Shown: positions 1 through 9,615, counted from the first letter of the stretch. The stretch is 64,000 nucleotides of DNA from Luteibaculum sp964627445 (GCA_964627445.1 CAZVJF010000002.1:383217-447216), one strand, 5' to 3'. Notes: generated by a model from the sequence alone, not told the origin. Translations and numbers: made by a program.

Positions 1-159
1 TACCGCATCATCAGACTCCAAGTCATTGATGCATTGGTGCAGCTCTGCAATGGTTTGTTTGTTCAACGCGTTGAGCTGTTTGGGGCGGTTAATGGTTACC
101 AAAGCCTTGCGGTCTTCAATGGTTACCAATAGGTTTTCGAAAGTGGTTGATGTAGCCAT
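1..159 (-). CDS. Enoyl-CoA hydratase/isomerase family protein (N-terminal part)
   Basis: The first 53 codons of a gene that runs off the left edge, beginning at an ATG at 159. The translation contains VTINRPKQLNALN, the N-terminal signature of the crotonase superfamily, where the strand and helix leading to the CoA-binding region lie. Members hydrate or isomerise acyl-CoA thioesters in fatty acid or amino acid breakdown. The catalytic residues lie outside the window, so the exact reaction cannot be told. The histidine kinase gene upstream ends only 2 bp before this start, so the two are probably cotranscribed. Confidence 0.85.
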   Translation of the reverse strand, partial: MATSTTFENLLVTIEDRKALVTINRPKQLNALNKQTIAELHQCINDLESDDAV

Positions 160-161
160 AA

Positions 162-3100
162 TTAGTGGTTAAAGGTTATATAAAAGGTACTACCCTCTTG
201 GGGTGTTGAATTCACATGAATGTTTGCAGATGCCGAATTTAGCATGCTTTTTACCATTGCCAAACCTAAACCGGTACCGGAGCTTTTTGTGGTAAAGTTG
301 GGTTGGAATATTTTTTCTACCGTTTGCGCATCCATGCCCACGCCATTGTCGCGAACGGAAATTTCGGTTGTGTCTTGTTGTACCGTAATCTGTATCGCTA
401 TGGTTAACGGGGTGTCTGTTTTTTTTGCCTGGATGGCATTGTTAAACAGGTTGGTGAAAATACGTTTAAAATGTCCCAGGTCCATGGTAAGCGTGGCATG
501 GTCAGCCGCATCTACGGTAAATTGCACGGAGTCCAGATCGTGGTACAGAGAAATGAGTTTCTTTATTTCCTGGGTACAGGAGAAGGTGGTGGGGTTTATC
601 TTATCCAAAGCAGCGTACTGCGAAAACTCGTTGGCAATATTTCGAAGCAGCTCGGTTTGATCGAGTATGGTGGCAATAAGGTCTTTGGTTTTTTCTTTTG
701 CTTCGGCCTCGGGCAGTGCATCCAATTTGGTTTGCAACCACTGAGACTTAAGCTTTAGCGGGGTGAGTGGATTTTTAATTTCATGAGCGACCTGCTGTGC
801 CATATGGCGCCATGCCGATTCGCGTTCCCGTTTGGCCACCTCTTGCAACAATTCTTTAATACGAGCAATCTTCTGGTTGTAAGCGGCTACCAAGCTGCCA
901 ATTTCATCTTTGCCTGTGTATTGCAAGGGAAGAATTTGCTCATATTCATCCTCGCTAAGCAGTTCTTGCTCTATACGTTTTAGAGGTTTACCAATGTTGC
1001 GAGCCAAAATATTACCCAATACCAGAGCGGCCACCAAAACGGCTAAGAGTACGTTGATGTTTGCCGTAGCGTATCCACGCAATTCTTGTTCTAGTAATTG
1101 TTGCTTATCAAAGAGGGGTACGTAAATTATACCATAGAGCTCTCCCGAGTTGGTGTAGTAGGGATGATAGCGACTTAAAAACTCCAGGCCACCTATGGAT
1201 TCTTCCAGTTGTACAGACCTACCGGTGGCTACAATGTGCTGTAAGATATCCTGGTTTAGCAACTTGCTTTTTAAACCTTCCTCATATAAAAGGGGTTCGG
1301 AGGAAGCTGCCAAAGTTCCGTTGGTTTGGTAAAAGGAGATGTCGGTTTCGTAAATGCGAGCGATGCGCAATAAATTTTGCTCTAATTCGCCAACCAGCAA
1401 TAAGTTTTGGCTCCATATGTTTTCTTCGTTCGCGCGCAAGTTTCTAGATATGGCCTGTGCTTTTTCAAGGGCAAAGCCGGCATTTTGATCCTTAAATTGG
1501 CGCGTAATGTTCGCGTATCCCAAAGCTGAAAGGAGTACTCCAGTGAGTACAGCAATACCAAGTAAACCCAGCAATATGCGTTGTCGAAGTTTTAATCCAG
1601 CCGTTGCATAATTGGGAATTTGAATCACAAAAAAATGGAGGGTAAGCAGCAGGGCCACCAGGCATAACCATACCACAACCAGCTTTTGGGGCGTGTATTT
1701 GGGGTAGAACACAAAGGTGTTGCTCGTATCGGTTTTGCGCTGCAGCACACGTTGGTGTTCTTTTAACGATGCTAGATAGGTAGGTATTTGCTGCGTAGTT
1801 CTGGGCAATTGCAATGCCCTGGATTTTTGGGTAAGCTGCCCATTTTCATAACGCGCATAGCTAAATCCGCTGGGGGGGAAAATCTGCCACGAATTATCGG
1901 ATAGCAGCGCAGGAAACCCCACTTCGTTGTACGATGATTTTTCGCTGAGTGCAAAACGCACACTTTTCCAGCCTATGGTTAGCGTATCGCCCTGGAGTTT
2001 CACTCCTTCTTGGGTTGTGGTGCTATCGAGAATTTGAGCCTCATAGTGCTCCAAGTAACCGGTAAGTACTTGCTCATTGAGAAAAGAACGCAAATCGGAA
2101 AAAGGAGGAATAAACCTGCGTTGGTTCTCGGTACGGTCCCACTCCTCCTTTAGTAAATAAAAGGCTACTTCGGAGTTATTGCTGGTTCGTATTTGGTCTG
2201 CTAAGATTTCTGCTTCAGTAGCGAGTTTTTTACCGTAGAAATGCACCGTACTAAAACACAGTCCTAGCGATACAAACACAGCTGCTACCGCCCATTTTGC
2301 ATTGGAAGGAACTCTTAAGGGTATTAAAAGTACTGGAATGACAGGCCAGGCATTGTGCAGAAAATATATGTGCCCCGTAGTATGCAATCCTACGAGGAGT
2401 GCCAAAGCAAGTACTGCAATGCCGTAAGATTGTTTTTTTGAGGTATGCCACCTGAACAGCGGATTCAGCAAGGTTACCAATGGCAGAATGAACAGCAGAA
2501 GGGTGATCCAAAAGACGCCCCCTTGTTTATCGACCATAAAGGGGATGGTGGTACTGGGGTACAGATTTCCGTCATAGATAAAATGAGGAAATAGGTGGGT
2601 CATCGTTGCAGCGACTACGGAGTAGTATCCAAGCTTTAAATAGAATTGGCTAGATGGCCGGACAGCAAAAGCACCCAATGCCAAGCTGATTAAGAAGGCA
2701 AGCAATTGGGCAATGGATGAAAAGGGCCCAATACTCGCGAAGAATGCGGGCGAAAAAAGGAAACCAAAAGGCTCCAATGGAAAAATTGAGGCAAGGGTTT
2801 GCAGAAATATAAAGGGCAGAAAAGCACAACAAACACTTGCTATGGGGGGAAGGTGTGGCAGAAAGCAAATACAGACGAGCACAAGGACAAGTAAGAAACC
2901 ACATAAAGCAAGGTACTGCATGGTTGTGGCTTCTTGCAGATGCGGCTTTACCCAAAACGTTTGCTGTTTAAATTGTAGGGGGATGAAATCCGCCTTTTGC
3001 TCCAAGGATACTTTGCTAAATGGGCTTTGCGATGCTATTGTATTTACATAGGGATTTTGATATTCGAAGACCCTACTCAAGGGGGTGTAACCAACGGAGG

Positions 3101-3401
3101 TACTATCTGCTTTTCTTTTTACTATACAGAGGTAGGTGCCTGTGGAACCCTCATAAATACCAGATTGTATATCGGAGTCAATAAACTCTGGGATGTTGCC
3201 AGCTCGCCATAATACAGGTCGTTGCCCCTTAAATACAAGCAGGTGGTCTGGGTCTGTTTCCGTTCGTTCAAGAAGGCGGGAAAACTGCTGCTCGGCATCC
3301 AATGGTGGATTTTCCGTAGATTTTTGAAGCAACGAGCACATGAATGGTATCAGGGCTGCTACAGACAAAAAGGAAAGGAAAAGAATCTTGGCTTTCGTCA
3401 T
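162..3401 (-). CDS. NtrY-like membrane sensor histidine kinase
   Basis: A 1079-residue sensor kinase, long for the family. The N-terminal half holds a first membrane helix near residues 7-25, a multi-helix membrane block near 160-400 and more helices near 575, 615 and 790. A HAMP-like linker follows. The H box is VAHEIKNPLTPLKL with phospho-acceptor H873, an arrangement typical of NtrY kinases. The N box (NLFNNAIQA, near 984), a DNGVGMD box and GTGLGLAM (near 1042) complete the ATPase domain. It should autophosphorylate in response to an envelope signal. No partner response regulator is adjacent, so its output is unknown. The enoyl-CoA hydratase gene follows 2 bp downstream. Confidence 0.88.
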   Translation of the reverse strand: MTKAKILFLSFLSVAALIPFMCSLLQKSTENPPLDAEQQFSRLLERTETDPDHLLVFKGQRPVLWRAGNIPEFIDSDIQSGIYEGSTGTYLCIVKRKADSTSVGYTPLSRVFEYQNPYVNTIASQSPFSKVSLEQKADFIPLQFKQQTFWVKPHLQEATTMQYLALCGFLLVLVLVCICFLPHLPPIASVCCAFLPFIFLQTLASIFPLEPFGFLFSPAFFASIGPFSSIAQLLAFLISLALGAFAVRPSSQFYLKLGYYSVVAATMTHLFPHFIYDGNLYPSTTIPFMVDKQGGVFWITLLLFILPLVTLLNPLFRWHTSKKQSYGIAVLALALLVGLHTTGHIYFLHNAWPVIPVLLIPLRVPSNAKWAVAAVFVSLGLCFSTVHFYGKKLATEAEILADQIRTSNNSEVAFYLLKEEWDRTENQRRFIPPFSDLRSFLNEQVLTGYLEHYEAQILDSTTTQEGVKLQGDTLTIGWKSVRFALSEKSSYNEVGFPALLSDNSWQIFPPSGFSYARYENGQLTQKSRALQLPRTTQQIPTYLASLKEHQRVLQRKTDTSNTFVFYPKYTPQKLVVVWLCLVALLLTLHFFVIQIPNYATAGLKLRQRILLGLLGIAVLTGVLLSALGYANITRQFKDQNAGFALEKAQAISRNLRANEENIWSQNLLLVGELEQNLLRIARIYETDISFYQTNGTLAASSEPLLYEEGLKSKLLNQDILQHIVATGRSVQLEESIGGLEFLSRYHPYYTNSGELYGIIYVPLFDKQQLLEQELRGYATANINVLLAVLVAALVLGNILARNIGKPLKRIEQELLSEDEYEQILPLQYTGKDEIGSLVAAYNQKIARIKELLQEVAKRERESAWRHMAQQVAHEIKNPLTPLKLKSQWLQTKLDALPEAEAKEKTKDLIATILDQTELLRNIANEFSQYAALDKINPTTFSCTQEIKKLISLYHDLDSVQFTVDAADHATLTMDLGHFKRIFTNLFNNAIQAKKTDTPLTIAIQITVQQDTTEISVRDNGVGMDAQTVEKIFQPNFTTKSSGTGLGLAMVKSMLNSASANIHVNSTPQEGSTFYITFNH

Positions 3402-3409
3402 AAAACTAA

Positions 3410-3439
3410 AAAGGGCCGAAACTCATGTTCCGACCCTTT
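3410..3439 (-). terminator. Rho-independent terminator after the T9SS cargo gene
   Basis: On the minus strand the 12-nt arms 3428-3439 and 3410-3421 pair completely if two G-U pairs are allowed, around a 6-nt loop. A T-rich run follows, reaching almost to the kinase start codon at 3401. The kinase therefore has very little upstream space and may depend partly on read-through. Confidence 0.65.
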
Positions 3440-3458
3440 AAAAGTAATGCTTCGTTGC

Positions 3459-4529
3459 TTATTTGCTAACAACTAGTGGGTGTTGCTCTGGGAAGCCAGC
3501 AGCGTTGGTTGCAATTACAGTGTATTTACCGGCAGCTAGTGCAGAAACGTCAATGGTGTTGTTTACTACTTCTGTCTCAATGCGCTTACCGTTAATGTCT
3601 AGGATGTATGCAGAAGTCACCTCACCTTTAAAGGTTACAAGGTCTTTCGCAGGATTGGGATACAGGCCACCAGAAACGGTAGGTACGTTGTACTCCGCAA
3701 TAGAAGTGATTTCAGGATCAGTGTTTGCTAATACCGCCTGTACTGTAGTTTCATTTTCATCGTACTGTACACCACCCAATTGCGTTCTAGATTGTGCCCC
3801 AATAAAACCGTATTCTACAGATACAGTGGTTTCACTTTGAAACTCTACCCATTGACAAGGCAGTCCTGGAACAACAACTACACAGGCTTCGATGGTTTGC
3901 GTTTCTTCATTGCGAATCCGAAGGCGTAAAACATTAGAGAATTCACCTGCAATGGTAATCAGGCGTCCGCTACCATCAATTAGTGCATCATTGTTTCCTT
4001 CGATGGTAATGCGTCCAGAGTCTATCTGCTGTCCTTCGAATTCTTGACCAATGAAGAAAGACTCTTGACCGTAATAATCATCGACAAAGCCATCGTTGAG
4101 GGTAGCAGGAAATTCCAATTGCGTTTCCGGATCAGAGTATTCCACCGTAATAGGCTCAGATCCCCCTGCAAAATCAGGAAATGAAACTCCAACAAACTCA
4201 AATTTAGAAGCGCTTTTGGTGAAAAAGGCTGCACTTCCTTGTTCTTGCTGGTCAAAGGCCATATCAGCGTCTGGGAAGTCAGCTCCACCAGGAGCAGTAG
4301 AAGGCTCAACGACTGGAGTTATGGTTTCGATGTTTAAGTCAAAATCGCTGATATCATACACCTGTCCAGAACCTGAAGCTCCAGCCGACACCCCATCATT
4401 GGGAAGGGTGTCAATAGAAACAAACGTAGTAATACCAACTACAGCAGCGTTGCTACTGTCAATGGTAAGTTGTGCTTGCGAAAAGAGGACAGCTATAATA
4501 GCTAAAAGGGAAAGTAAATGTTTTTTCAT
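3459..4529 (-). CDS. Secreted protein with T9SS type A sorting domain
   Basis: A 356-residue exported protein. The start chosen is the ATG at 4529, which gives a classical signal peptide (MKKHLLSLLAIIAVLFSQAQ). A longer reading frame to 4580 would run through the promoter and into the preceding terminator. The final 75 or so residues form a type A Por-secretion domain: LYPNPAKDLVTFKG, then ILDINGKRI, then LAAGKYTVIAT. The middle is rich in Ser/Thr/Asp and looks beta-stranded, with no domain I recognise. It is presumably carried across the outer membrane by T9SS and attached to the surface or released. It is a single gene between two terminators with its own promoter. Confidence 0.85.
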   Translation of the reverse strand: MKKHLLSLLAIIAVLFSQAQLTIDSSNAAVVGITTFVSIDTLPNDGVSAGASGSGQVYDISDFDLNIETITPVVEPSTAPGGADFPDADMAFDQQEQGSAAFFTKSASKFEFVGVSFPDFAGGSEPITVEYSDPETQLEFPATLNDGFVDDYYGQESFFIGQEFEGQQIDSGRITIEGNNDALIDGSGRLITIAGEFSNVLRLRIRNEETQTIEACVVVVPGLPCQWVEFQSETTVSVEYGFIGAQSRTQLGGVQYDENETTVQAVLANTDPEITSIAEYNVPTVSGGLYPNPAKDLVTFKGEVTSAYILDINGKRIETEVVNNTIDVSALAAGKYTVIATNAAGFPEQHPLVVSK

Positions 4530-4550
4530 GTGATTATGGTTTTGTGCCCG

Positions 4551-4558
4551 CAAAAGTA
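4551..4558 (-). promoter_or_regulatory. Bacteroidota -7 promoter element
   Basis: TACTTTTG on the minus strand matches the consensus TAnnTTTG. It lies 22 bp before the ATG at 4529 and just after the atp operon terminator, where a promoter for the T9SS cargo gene is expected. Confidence 0.6.
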
Positions 4559-4565
4559 CAAAACA

Positions 4566-4602
4566 AAAACCGCTGATCAACGCAAGGCTGATCAGCGGTT
4601 TT
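4566..4602 (-). terminator. Terminator of the ATP synthase operon
   Basis: Perfect 14-nt inverted arms (4566-4579 and 4589-4602) with a 9-nt loop, followed on the minus strand by a T-rich run. It lies 25 bp downstream of the atpG stop codon. Confidence 0.85.
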
Positions 4603-4626
4603 AAAAGAGTATCGGGGGATATATGG

Positions 4627-5505
4627 TTATCCGTTTAACGCTTCTGCACCTGCGGAGATCTCGAGGATTTCGTTGGTAATGGCAGCTTGACGCGCTTTGT
4701 TGTATTGCAGTTTAAGATCTTTAAGCAAGTCCCCAGCGTTGTCTGTTGCTTTGTGCATGGCAGTCATCCGGGCTCCGTGCTCTGAAGCGTGAGAATCTAG
4801 CAATGCCTTAAACAAATGCAACTTTAATGCTTGAGGTATCAAGGAAGAAATAATTTCTTCTTTAGATGGATTAAAGATGTACTCAGAAGTATTGGCTGCT
4901 TGGCCTTCTTCTTGCTCTGGAGTCATAGGCAAAAGCTGCTCGGTAACGATAAGCTGTGTTGCCGCATTCTTAAACTGGTTGTATATAACTACAATCTCGT
5001 CTGCCTTTTCCTCCCGGAACATTTGCATGAGTTGCTCGCAAATAGCCGAAACATTTTCAAATGATAAATCATCAAAAATTCCAACCGCATCGTAATCCAC
5101 TGCATCTTCTGGAATTAAAAAAGGAGTTTTCTTAAAAAAGTCTCTCGCTTTTTTACCGATAGGCAGTACGTGCACATCGCAATGGGTATTTTGCTCTATG
5201 TAGCTGCGTGTTGCTTTGACCACGTTGTTGTTGAAAGCACCGCACAATCCACGATTGGAAGTAACGGCTACAGCAATCACTTTTTTCTTATCGCGTACCG
5301 CAGAATAAGGACCTTCGCTAATGTCTAAAGTAGCAGATACGTTAGAAATAATGTCCTTAAGTTTATTGGCATACGGGCGCATTTGCGTAATGGCATCCTG
5401 AGCACGTTTCAATTTTGCAGCCGATACCATTTTCATGGCAGAGGTAATCTGCATCGTTGAATTTACCGAGGTAATGCGCGTACGTACTTCCTTTAAATTG
5501 GCCAT
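4627..5505 (-). CDS. atpG: ATP synthase F1 gamma subunit
   Basis: A 292-residue protein of normal family length, last gene of the atp operon. The N-terminal helix (LKEVRTRITSVNSTMQITSAMKMVSAAKL) and the C-terminal helix (QYNKARQAAITNEILEISAGAEAL) together form the coiled rotor shaft inside the alpha/beta hexamer. The central SNRGLCGAFN segment belongs to the Rossmann-like domain. It couples rotation of the c ring to catalysis. It follows atpA by 17 bp and is followed by a strong terminator. The catalytic beta and epsilon genes are not here, as is usual in Bacteroidota, where atpD/atpC sit elsewhere. Confidence 0.97.
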   Translation of the reverse strand: MANLKEVRTRITSVNSTMQITSAMKMVSAAKLKRAQDAITQMRPYANKLKDIISNVSATLDISEGPYSAVRDKKKVIAVAVTSNRGLCGAFNNNVVKATRSYIEQNTHCDVHVLPIGKKARDFFKKTPFLIPEDAVDYDAVGIFDDLSFENVSAICEQLMQMFREEKADEIVVIYNQFKNAATQLIVTEQLLPMTPEQEEGQAANTSEYIFNPSKEEIISSLIPQALKLHLFKALLDSHASEHGARMTAMHKATDNAGDLLKDLKLQYNKARQAAITNEILEISAGAEALNG

Positions 5506-5522
5506 AATGCCTAATGATTCTT

Positions 5523-7103
5523 TTAGTTAGCGTATTTAGCAGCTACGTCTTTCGCTACTTTTTCCAATACTGCTGTAAGCTCATCAGTATACTTACCAGC
5601 TTTTAGCGCATCTAAGGTGTCTCTGTGCTCCAAGTCAAGCACGTTCAAGAAGTCTTTTTCAAACTCTTTTACCTTGTTTACAGGCACCTTGTTCAACAAG
5701 CCTTTGGTACCACAGTAAATGATAGCTACTTGATCTTCAACACGCTGAGGCGAGTTTTGCGCTTGCTTAAGGATTTCCACGTTGCGTACCCCTTTATCCA
5801 GTACTGCTTTGGTAGCTGCATCCAGGTCAGAACCAAACTTGGCAAAGGCTTCAAGCTCGCGGTACTGTGCTTGGTCTAGCTTTAGTGTACCGGATACCTT
5901 TTTCATGGATTTGATCTGAGCCGATCCACCCACACGAGATACAGAAATACCTACGTTAATAGCAGGTCTTACACCTGATAGGAATAAGCTAGATTCCAAG
6001 AAAATCTGTCCATCCGTAATAGAAATTACGTTGGTTGGGATATATGCAGAAACGTCCCCTGCTTGCGTCTCAATGATGGGTAGTGCAGTTAAAGATCCAC
6101 CTCCTTTAACCTTACCTTTCAATGATGGAGGAAGGTCGTTCATTTGGGCAGCGATCTCATCGGAGTTAATCACCTTAGCAGCACGCTCTAGCAAGCGAGA
6201 GTGCAGGTAGAATACATCTCCAGGGTATGCTTCGCGTCCGGGTGGACGTCTTAGAAGCAAAGATACCTCACGGTAAGCAACCGCTTGCTTAGAAAGATCA
6301 TCGTATACGATTAATGCAGGACGACCAGTATCTCTAAAGTACTCACCAATAGCTGCTCCGGTAAACGGTGCGTAGAACTGCATAGGTGAGGGGTCGGATG
6401 CGTTTGCAGCTACTACTACGGTGTAGTCCATAGCTCCAGCATCTTCTAAAGTCTTAACGATACCTGCAACAGTAGATCCTTTTTGGCCAATGGCTACATA
6501 GATGCAGAATACAGGCTCGCCTTTATCGTAAAATTCTTTTTGGTTGATGATGGTATCGATACAAACGGTAGTCTTACCTGTTTGACGGTCACCAATAACC
6601 AACTCACGCTGCCCTCTTCCCACAGGAATCATGGCATCAATAGCTTTAATACCCGTCTGTAGGGGCTCAGCAACAGGCTCACGGTAAATAACACCAGGCG
6701 CTTTACGCTCAATAGGCATATCAAAGGTTTCTCCTTCAATAGGACCTTTTCCATCTATAGGGTTACCCAAGGTATCTACAACGCGTCCTACCAAACCTTC
6801 ACCGGCTTGAATCGAGGCAATTTGCTTAGTACGCTTTACGGTATCTCCTTCTTTAATTCCTTTAGAGGGGCCTAAAAGTACAGCACCTACGTTGTCTTCC
6901 TCCAGGTTAAGCACGATACCGCGCAGCCCTGTTTCGAATTCAATAAGCTCACCAGATTCTACTCCAGTTAAGCCGTAGATACGTGCGATACCGTCACCTA
7001 CTTGTAGTACGGTACCTACTTCTTCTAGTTGTGCTTCAGATTTGAAGCCTGATAGTTGCTCCCTAAGGATATTGGATACTTCTGCCGGTTTTACCTCTGC
7101 CAT
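5523..7103 (-). CDS. atpA: ATP synthase F1 alpha subunit
   Basis: A 526-residue non-catalytic nucleotide-binding subunit. The Walker A motif GDRQTGKT lies near residue 170, DDLSKQAVAYR follows, and the family signature PAINVGISVSRVG is near 375. The N-terminal beta-barrel and C-terminal helical domain are both present and the length is normal. It alternates with beta in the F1 head and anchors the peripheral stalk through delta. It sits between atpH and atpG with short spacers, so cotranscription is expected. Confidence 0.98.
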   Translation of the reverse strand: MAEVKPAEVSNILREQLSGFKSEAQLEEVGTVLQVGDGIARIYGLTGVESGELIEFETGLRGIVLNLEEDNVGAVLLGPSKGIKEGDTVKRTKQIASIQAGEGLVGRVVDTLGNPIDGKGPIEGETFDMPIERKAPGVIYREPVAEPLQTGIKAIDAMIPVGRGQRELVIGDRQTGKTTVCIDTIINQKEFYDKGEPVFCIYVAIGQKGSTVAGIVKTLEDAGAMDYTVVVAANASDPSPMQFYAPFTGAAIGEYFRDTGRPALIVYDDLSKQAVAYREVSLLLRRPPGREAYPGDVFYLHSRLLERAAKVINSDEIAAQMNDLPPSLKGKVKGGGSLTALPIIETQAGDVSAYIPTNVISITDGQIFLESSLFLSGVRPAINVGISVSRVGGSAQIKSMKKVSGTLKLDQAQYRELEAFAKFGSDLDAATKAVLDKGVRNVEILKQAQNSPQRVEDQVAIIYCGTKGLLNKVPVNKVKEFEKDFLNVLDLEHRDTLDALKAGKYTDELTAVLEKVAKDVAAKYAN

Positions 7104-7115
7104 AATGCTGTGCTT

Positions 7116-7673
7116 TTAAAGATTAGCAACAAAAGGGTTATTCTTAAAGTCTTTTCTTAATTGTCTGAAGGATCCCAGTACACTGGCATCCACTTGCTTA
7201 TCACCTATTTTCAAAACAAATCCACCGATAAGCTCTGGATCTATTTGTTCTTCTATCTGCAAGGTACCGTCTTCACCCAGATTCACTTTATCGAAGAGTG
7301 CTTTTTTGGTAGCATCGTCCAAAGGAACTGCTGAAATGAGGGTAACCTTTTGAATGTTGTTTAACGTGCGGTACTGATCCATAAAAGACGCACAAATCTC
7401 TGGCAACAATGCTTCGCGGCCTTTCTTGGTAAGGATGGCTACAAACTTACTAGCCATGTCACCAATTTTACCATCGAATACTTTAGCCAAAATGGCTGCT
7501 TTCTTGTCTTCGCGTACGATAGGGCTTTTCAGCAACAACTCTAGGTCTTTGCTCTCTGCAATGGTTGCATTGAGCAACAAAATGTCGCCTTTAACCTGCT
7601 CCACCTCGTTTTTCTCGGTGGCCAACTGAAGAAGAGATTTGGCGTAACGGCCCGCTACTTTTACTTGACCCAT
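7116..7673 (-). CDS. atpH: ATP synthase F1 delta subunit
   Basis: A 185-residue subunit. It begins VAGRYAKSLLQLATEK, the usual delta/OSCP N-terminal helix, and its C-terminal part contains DPELIGGFVLKIGDKQVDASV, the conserved OSCP signature. It joins the b-subunit stalk to the top of the alpha/beta head. It is 12 bp before atpA and 7 bp after atpF, so it lies inside the operon. Confidence 0.96.
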   Translation of the reverse strand: MGQVKVAGRYAKSLLQLATEKNEVEQVKGDILLLNATIAESKDLELLLKSPIVREDKKAAILAKVFDGKIGDMASKFVAILTKKGREALLPEICASFMDQYRTLNNIQKVTLISAVPLDDATKKALFDKVNLGEDGTLQIEEQIDPELIGGFVLKIGDKQVDASVLGSFRQLRKDFKNNPFVANL

Positions 7674-7680
7674 GGGGTGG

Positions 7681-8175
7681 TTAGTTTAAGCTTACTTCAC
7701 CAGCTAGATTCTCTGCCAGTGTTTTTTGTTTATCGCTGTCGCTCAGTTGCTCGCGTACAATTTTCTCAGCTATTTCTATAGAAAGCGTAGCAATGTGATT
7801 TTTCAACTCGGTCATTGCGGCCGCTTTTTCTAAAGTAATCGCCTCCTTGGCATCAGCAAAAATCTTATCTGCTTCAGTTCTTGCCTTGGTTTTGGCTTCG
7901 CCAACTAACTTGTCGTGAAGCTCTTTGGCCTGCTTTAGAATTTTATCGTGTTCTGCGTGTGCTTCTTTCAATAAAGACTCATTGCTCGCTTGCAATTGCT
8001 CCATCTCCTTCTTTGCATTGTCTGCTGCAGAAAGTGCTTCGGAGATGCTCTTTTCGCGTTCGTTAACTGCATCCAAGATGGGTCTCCATGCAAATACACG
8101 CAATAAAACCAGTAGGATAATGAAGGCTACAGCGGTCCAAAGTGCTAAGCCAATTTCTGGAGTAACTAATTCCAT
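7681..8175 (-). CDS. atpF: ATP synthase F0 b subunit
   Basis: A 164-residue peripheral stalk subunit. The ATG at 8175 is preferred, giving MELVTPEIGLALW; a 17-codon upstream extension adds an atypical hydrophobic leader inside the atpE-atpF spacer. A single membrane helix (about residues 10-28, ALWTAVAFIILLVLLRVFAW) is followed by a long charged, Ala-rich helix (about 40-140) that forms the b dimer coiled coil. The C-terminal end should bind delta. Confidence 0.95.
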   Translation of the reverse strand: MELVTPEIGLALWTAVAFIILLVLLRVFAWRPILDAVNEREKSISEALSAADNAKKEMEQLQASNESLLKEAHAEHDKILKQAKELHDKLVGEAKTKARTEADKIFADAKEAITLEKAAAMTELKNHIATLSIEIAEKIVREQLSDSDKQKTLAENLAGEVSLN

Positions 8176-8256
8176 TTCTTTCTTATTTAAACAAACTAAA
8201 AGGTAAAAAGCAAGGCTTACAACCAATCGTTGTAGGCCTTGCGTAATGCATTGTGA

Positions 8257-8466
8257 TTATCCACCAAAGAAGGCAGAAGCAACAACACCAAAAAGGGCAA
8301 CACCCTCAATAAGTGCAGCTGCAATAATCATTGCAGTTTGGATTTTACCCGCAGCCTCTGGCTGACGAGCAATAGCTTCGGTAGCAGAACCACCAATACG
8401 GCCGATACCTAGTCCGGCTCCTAATACAGAAAGTCCTACTCCAATTGCTGCTAACGTTCCAGTCAT
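8257..8466 (-). CDS. atpE: ATP synthase F0 c subunit
   Basis: A 69-residue hairpin of two membrane helices linked by the polar loop ARQPEA. The first helix is glycine-rich (GVGLSVLGAGLGIGRIGG). The ion-binding carboxylate is E54 in ALIEGVALFG. Because E54 is followed by Gly rather than Ser/Thr and helix 1 lacks the Na+-binding Gln, a proton-driven ring is inferred. Order atpB-atpE-atpF is the normal bacterial one. Confidence 0.97.
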   Translation of the reverse strand: MTGTLAAIGVGLSVLGAGLGIGRIGGSATEAIARQPEAAGKIQTAMIIAAALIEGVALFGVVASAFFGG

Positions 8467-8501
8467 GATTTACTTTTTATTTGTTGTTTATAAATCCAAA
8501 A

Positions 8502-9587
8502 TTAGTGGTGTGCCTCCTCAGTAGCCATTCCAATGAATAGCGCGGAAAGCAAGGTAAAAATATAGGCCTGCAATGCCGCAACTAAAAGCTCTAACACATT
8601 CATGAAAACCATGAAAGGAATAGATAGCGCAGACATTGCTACCGATTTAAAAATAAAGATCAGAGATACTAAGCTCAGGATGAGAATGTGACCTGCAGAG
8701 ATGTTTGCAAACAAACGAATCATCAATGCGAAGGGCTTGGTGAAAATACCAATAAGCTCTACAGGCACCATTATAGGGTATAACCATTTTGGAACGGGTG
8801 GAAGCAAAATATGACTCCAGTATCCGCGATTACCCGAAACATTGGTCAAAATCAATGTAAACAAAGCCAGTACTAGGGTAACCGATATATTTCCTGTTAA
8901 GTTAGGAGCCAAAACTGGAATGAGACCTAGTAGGTTGTTGATCCAGATAAAGAAAAATACAGTAAGTAGGAAGGGTAAAAAGCGTTTGTACTTGTCTCCA
9001 CTAATGTTAGGACGTGCAATATCGTCTCTAACAAATAATACGATAGGCTCTATAATTCCTGCCAGACCTTTGGGTACGCCACCGTTTTTGCCATAAGACT
9101 TAGCTACCGTTCCCATAATGAGCAGTAATAGGACGATAGATAAGAACATAGAAGCTACGTTCTTGGTAATGGATAGATCTAATGGTCTTGCGTTTAGTGG
9201 GTGGTGTTGCTCATCGTAGATCAATTCTCCGCTTTCATCCGTGGCGTAGATTTTACCGTGGTGTAAAACGTAGGTGTTGTTTCCTTTGGTCACTGGCGTT
9301 TCTCCGTGGTGAAACTCAGATGACATAAAAACGTCTAGTTGTCCGTTGTGAGAAACGATAACCGGCAATGGAAGCGACACTCCGTGAATGTTGCCTTCTT
9401 CGTCTTTAGTATCCCAGAAATGCCATTCATGCGCATCGGCAATGTGATGCAGAATCATTTCCTTGGGTTTAAACTCTTCTCCGTGGTCTTCTCCGTGTTT
9501 CTCACCGCCCGATGCGTATGCAACAGGGCTAAAAAGCGCGAAGAACAATAGGGCAAGCGCAGATGTGCGTCCAGTAAATCTTAACAT
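8502..9587 (-). CDS. atpB: ATP synthase F0 a subunit
   Basis: A 361-residue proton channel subunit. Compared with the E. coli protein it carries about 130 extra N-terminal residues: a signal-peptide-like segment followed by a His/Asp/Glu-rich stretch (EKHGEDHGEEFK and others), as commonly seen in Bacteroidota. The channel core contains IRLFANISAGH with the essential arginine, and the C-terminal helices end ALFIGMATEEAHH. First gene of the atp operon, with its own promoter 29 bp upstream of the start codon. The long acidic N-terminus is expected on the periplasmic side; its role is not known to me. Confidence 0.96.
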   Translation of the reverse strand: MLRFTGRTSALALLFFALFSPVAYASGGEKHGEDHGEEFKPKEMILHHIADAHEWHFWDTKDEEGNIHGVSLPLPVIVSHNGQLDVFMSSEFHHGETPVTKGNNTYVLHHGKIYATDESGELIYDEQHHPLNARPLDLSITKNVASMFLSIVLLLLIMGTVAKSYGKNGGVPKGLAGIIEPIVLFVRDDIARPNISGDKYKRFLPFLLTVFFFIWINNLLGLIPVLAPNLTGNISVTLVLALFTLILTNVSGNRGYWSHILLPPVPKWLYPIMVPVELIGIFTKPFALMIRLFANISAGHILILSLVSLIFIFKSVAMSALSIPFMVFMNVLELLVAALQAYIFTLLSALFIGMATEEAHH

Positions 9588-9615
9588 TCCTTAATAAGGT
9601 GCTTAAAATCGTGTG

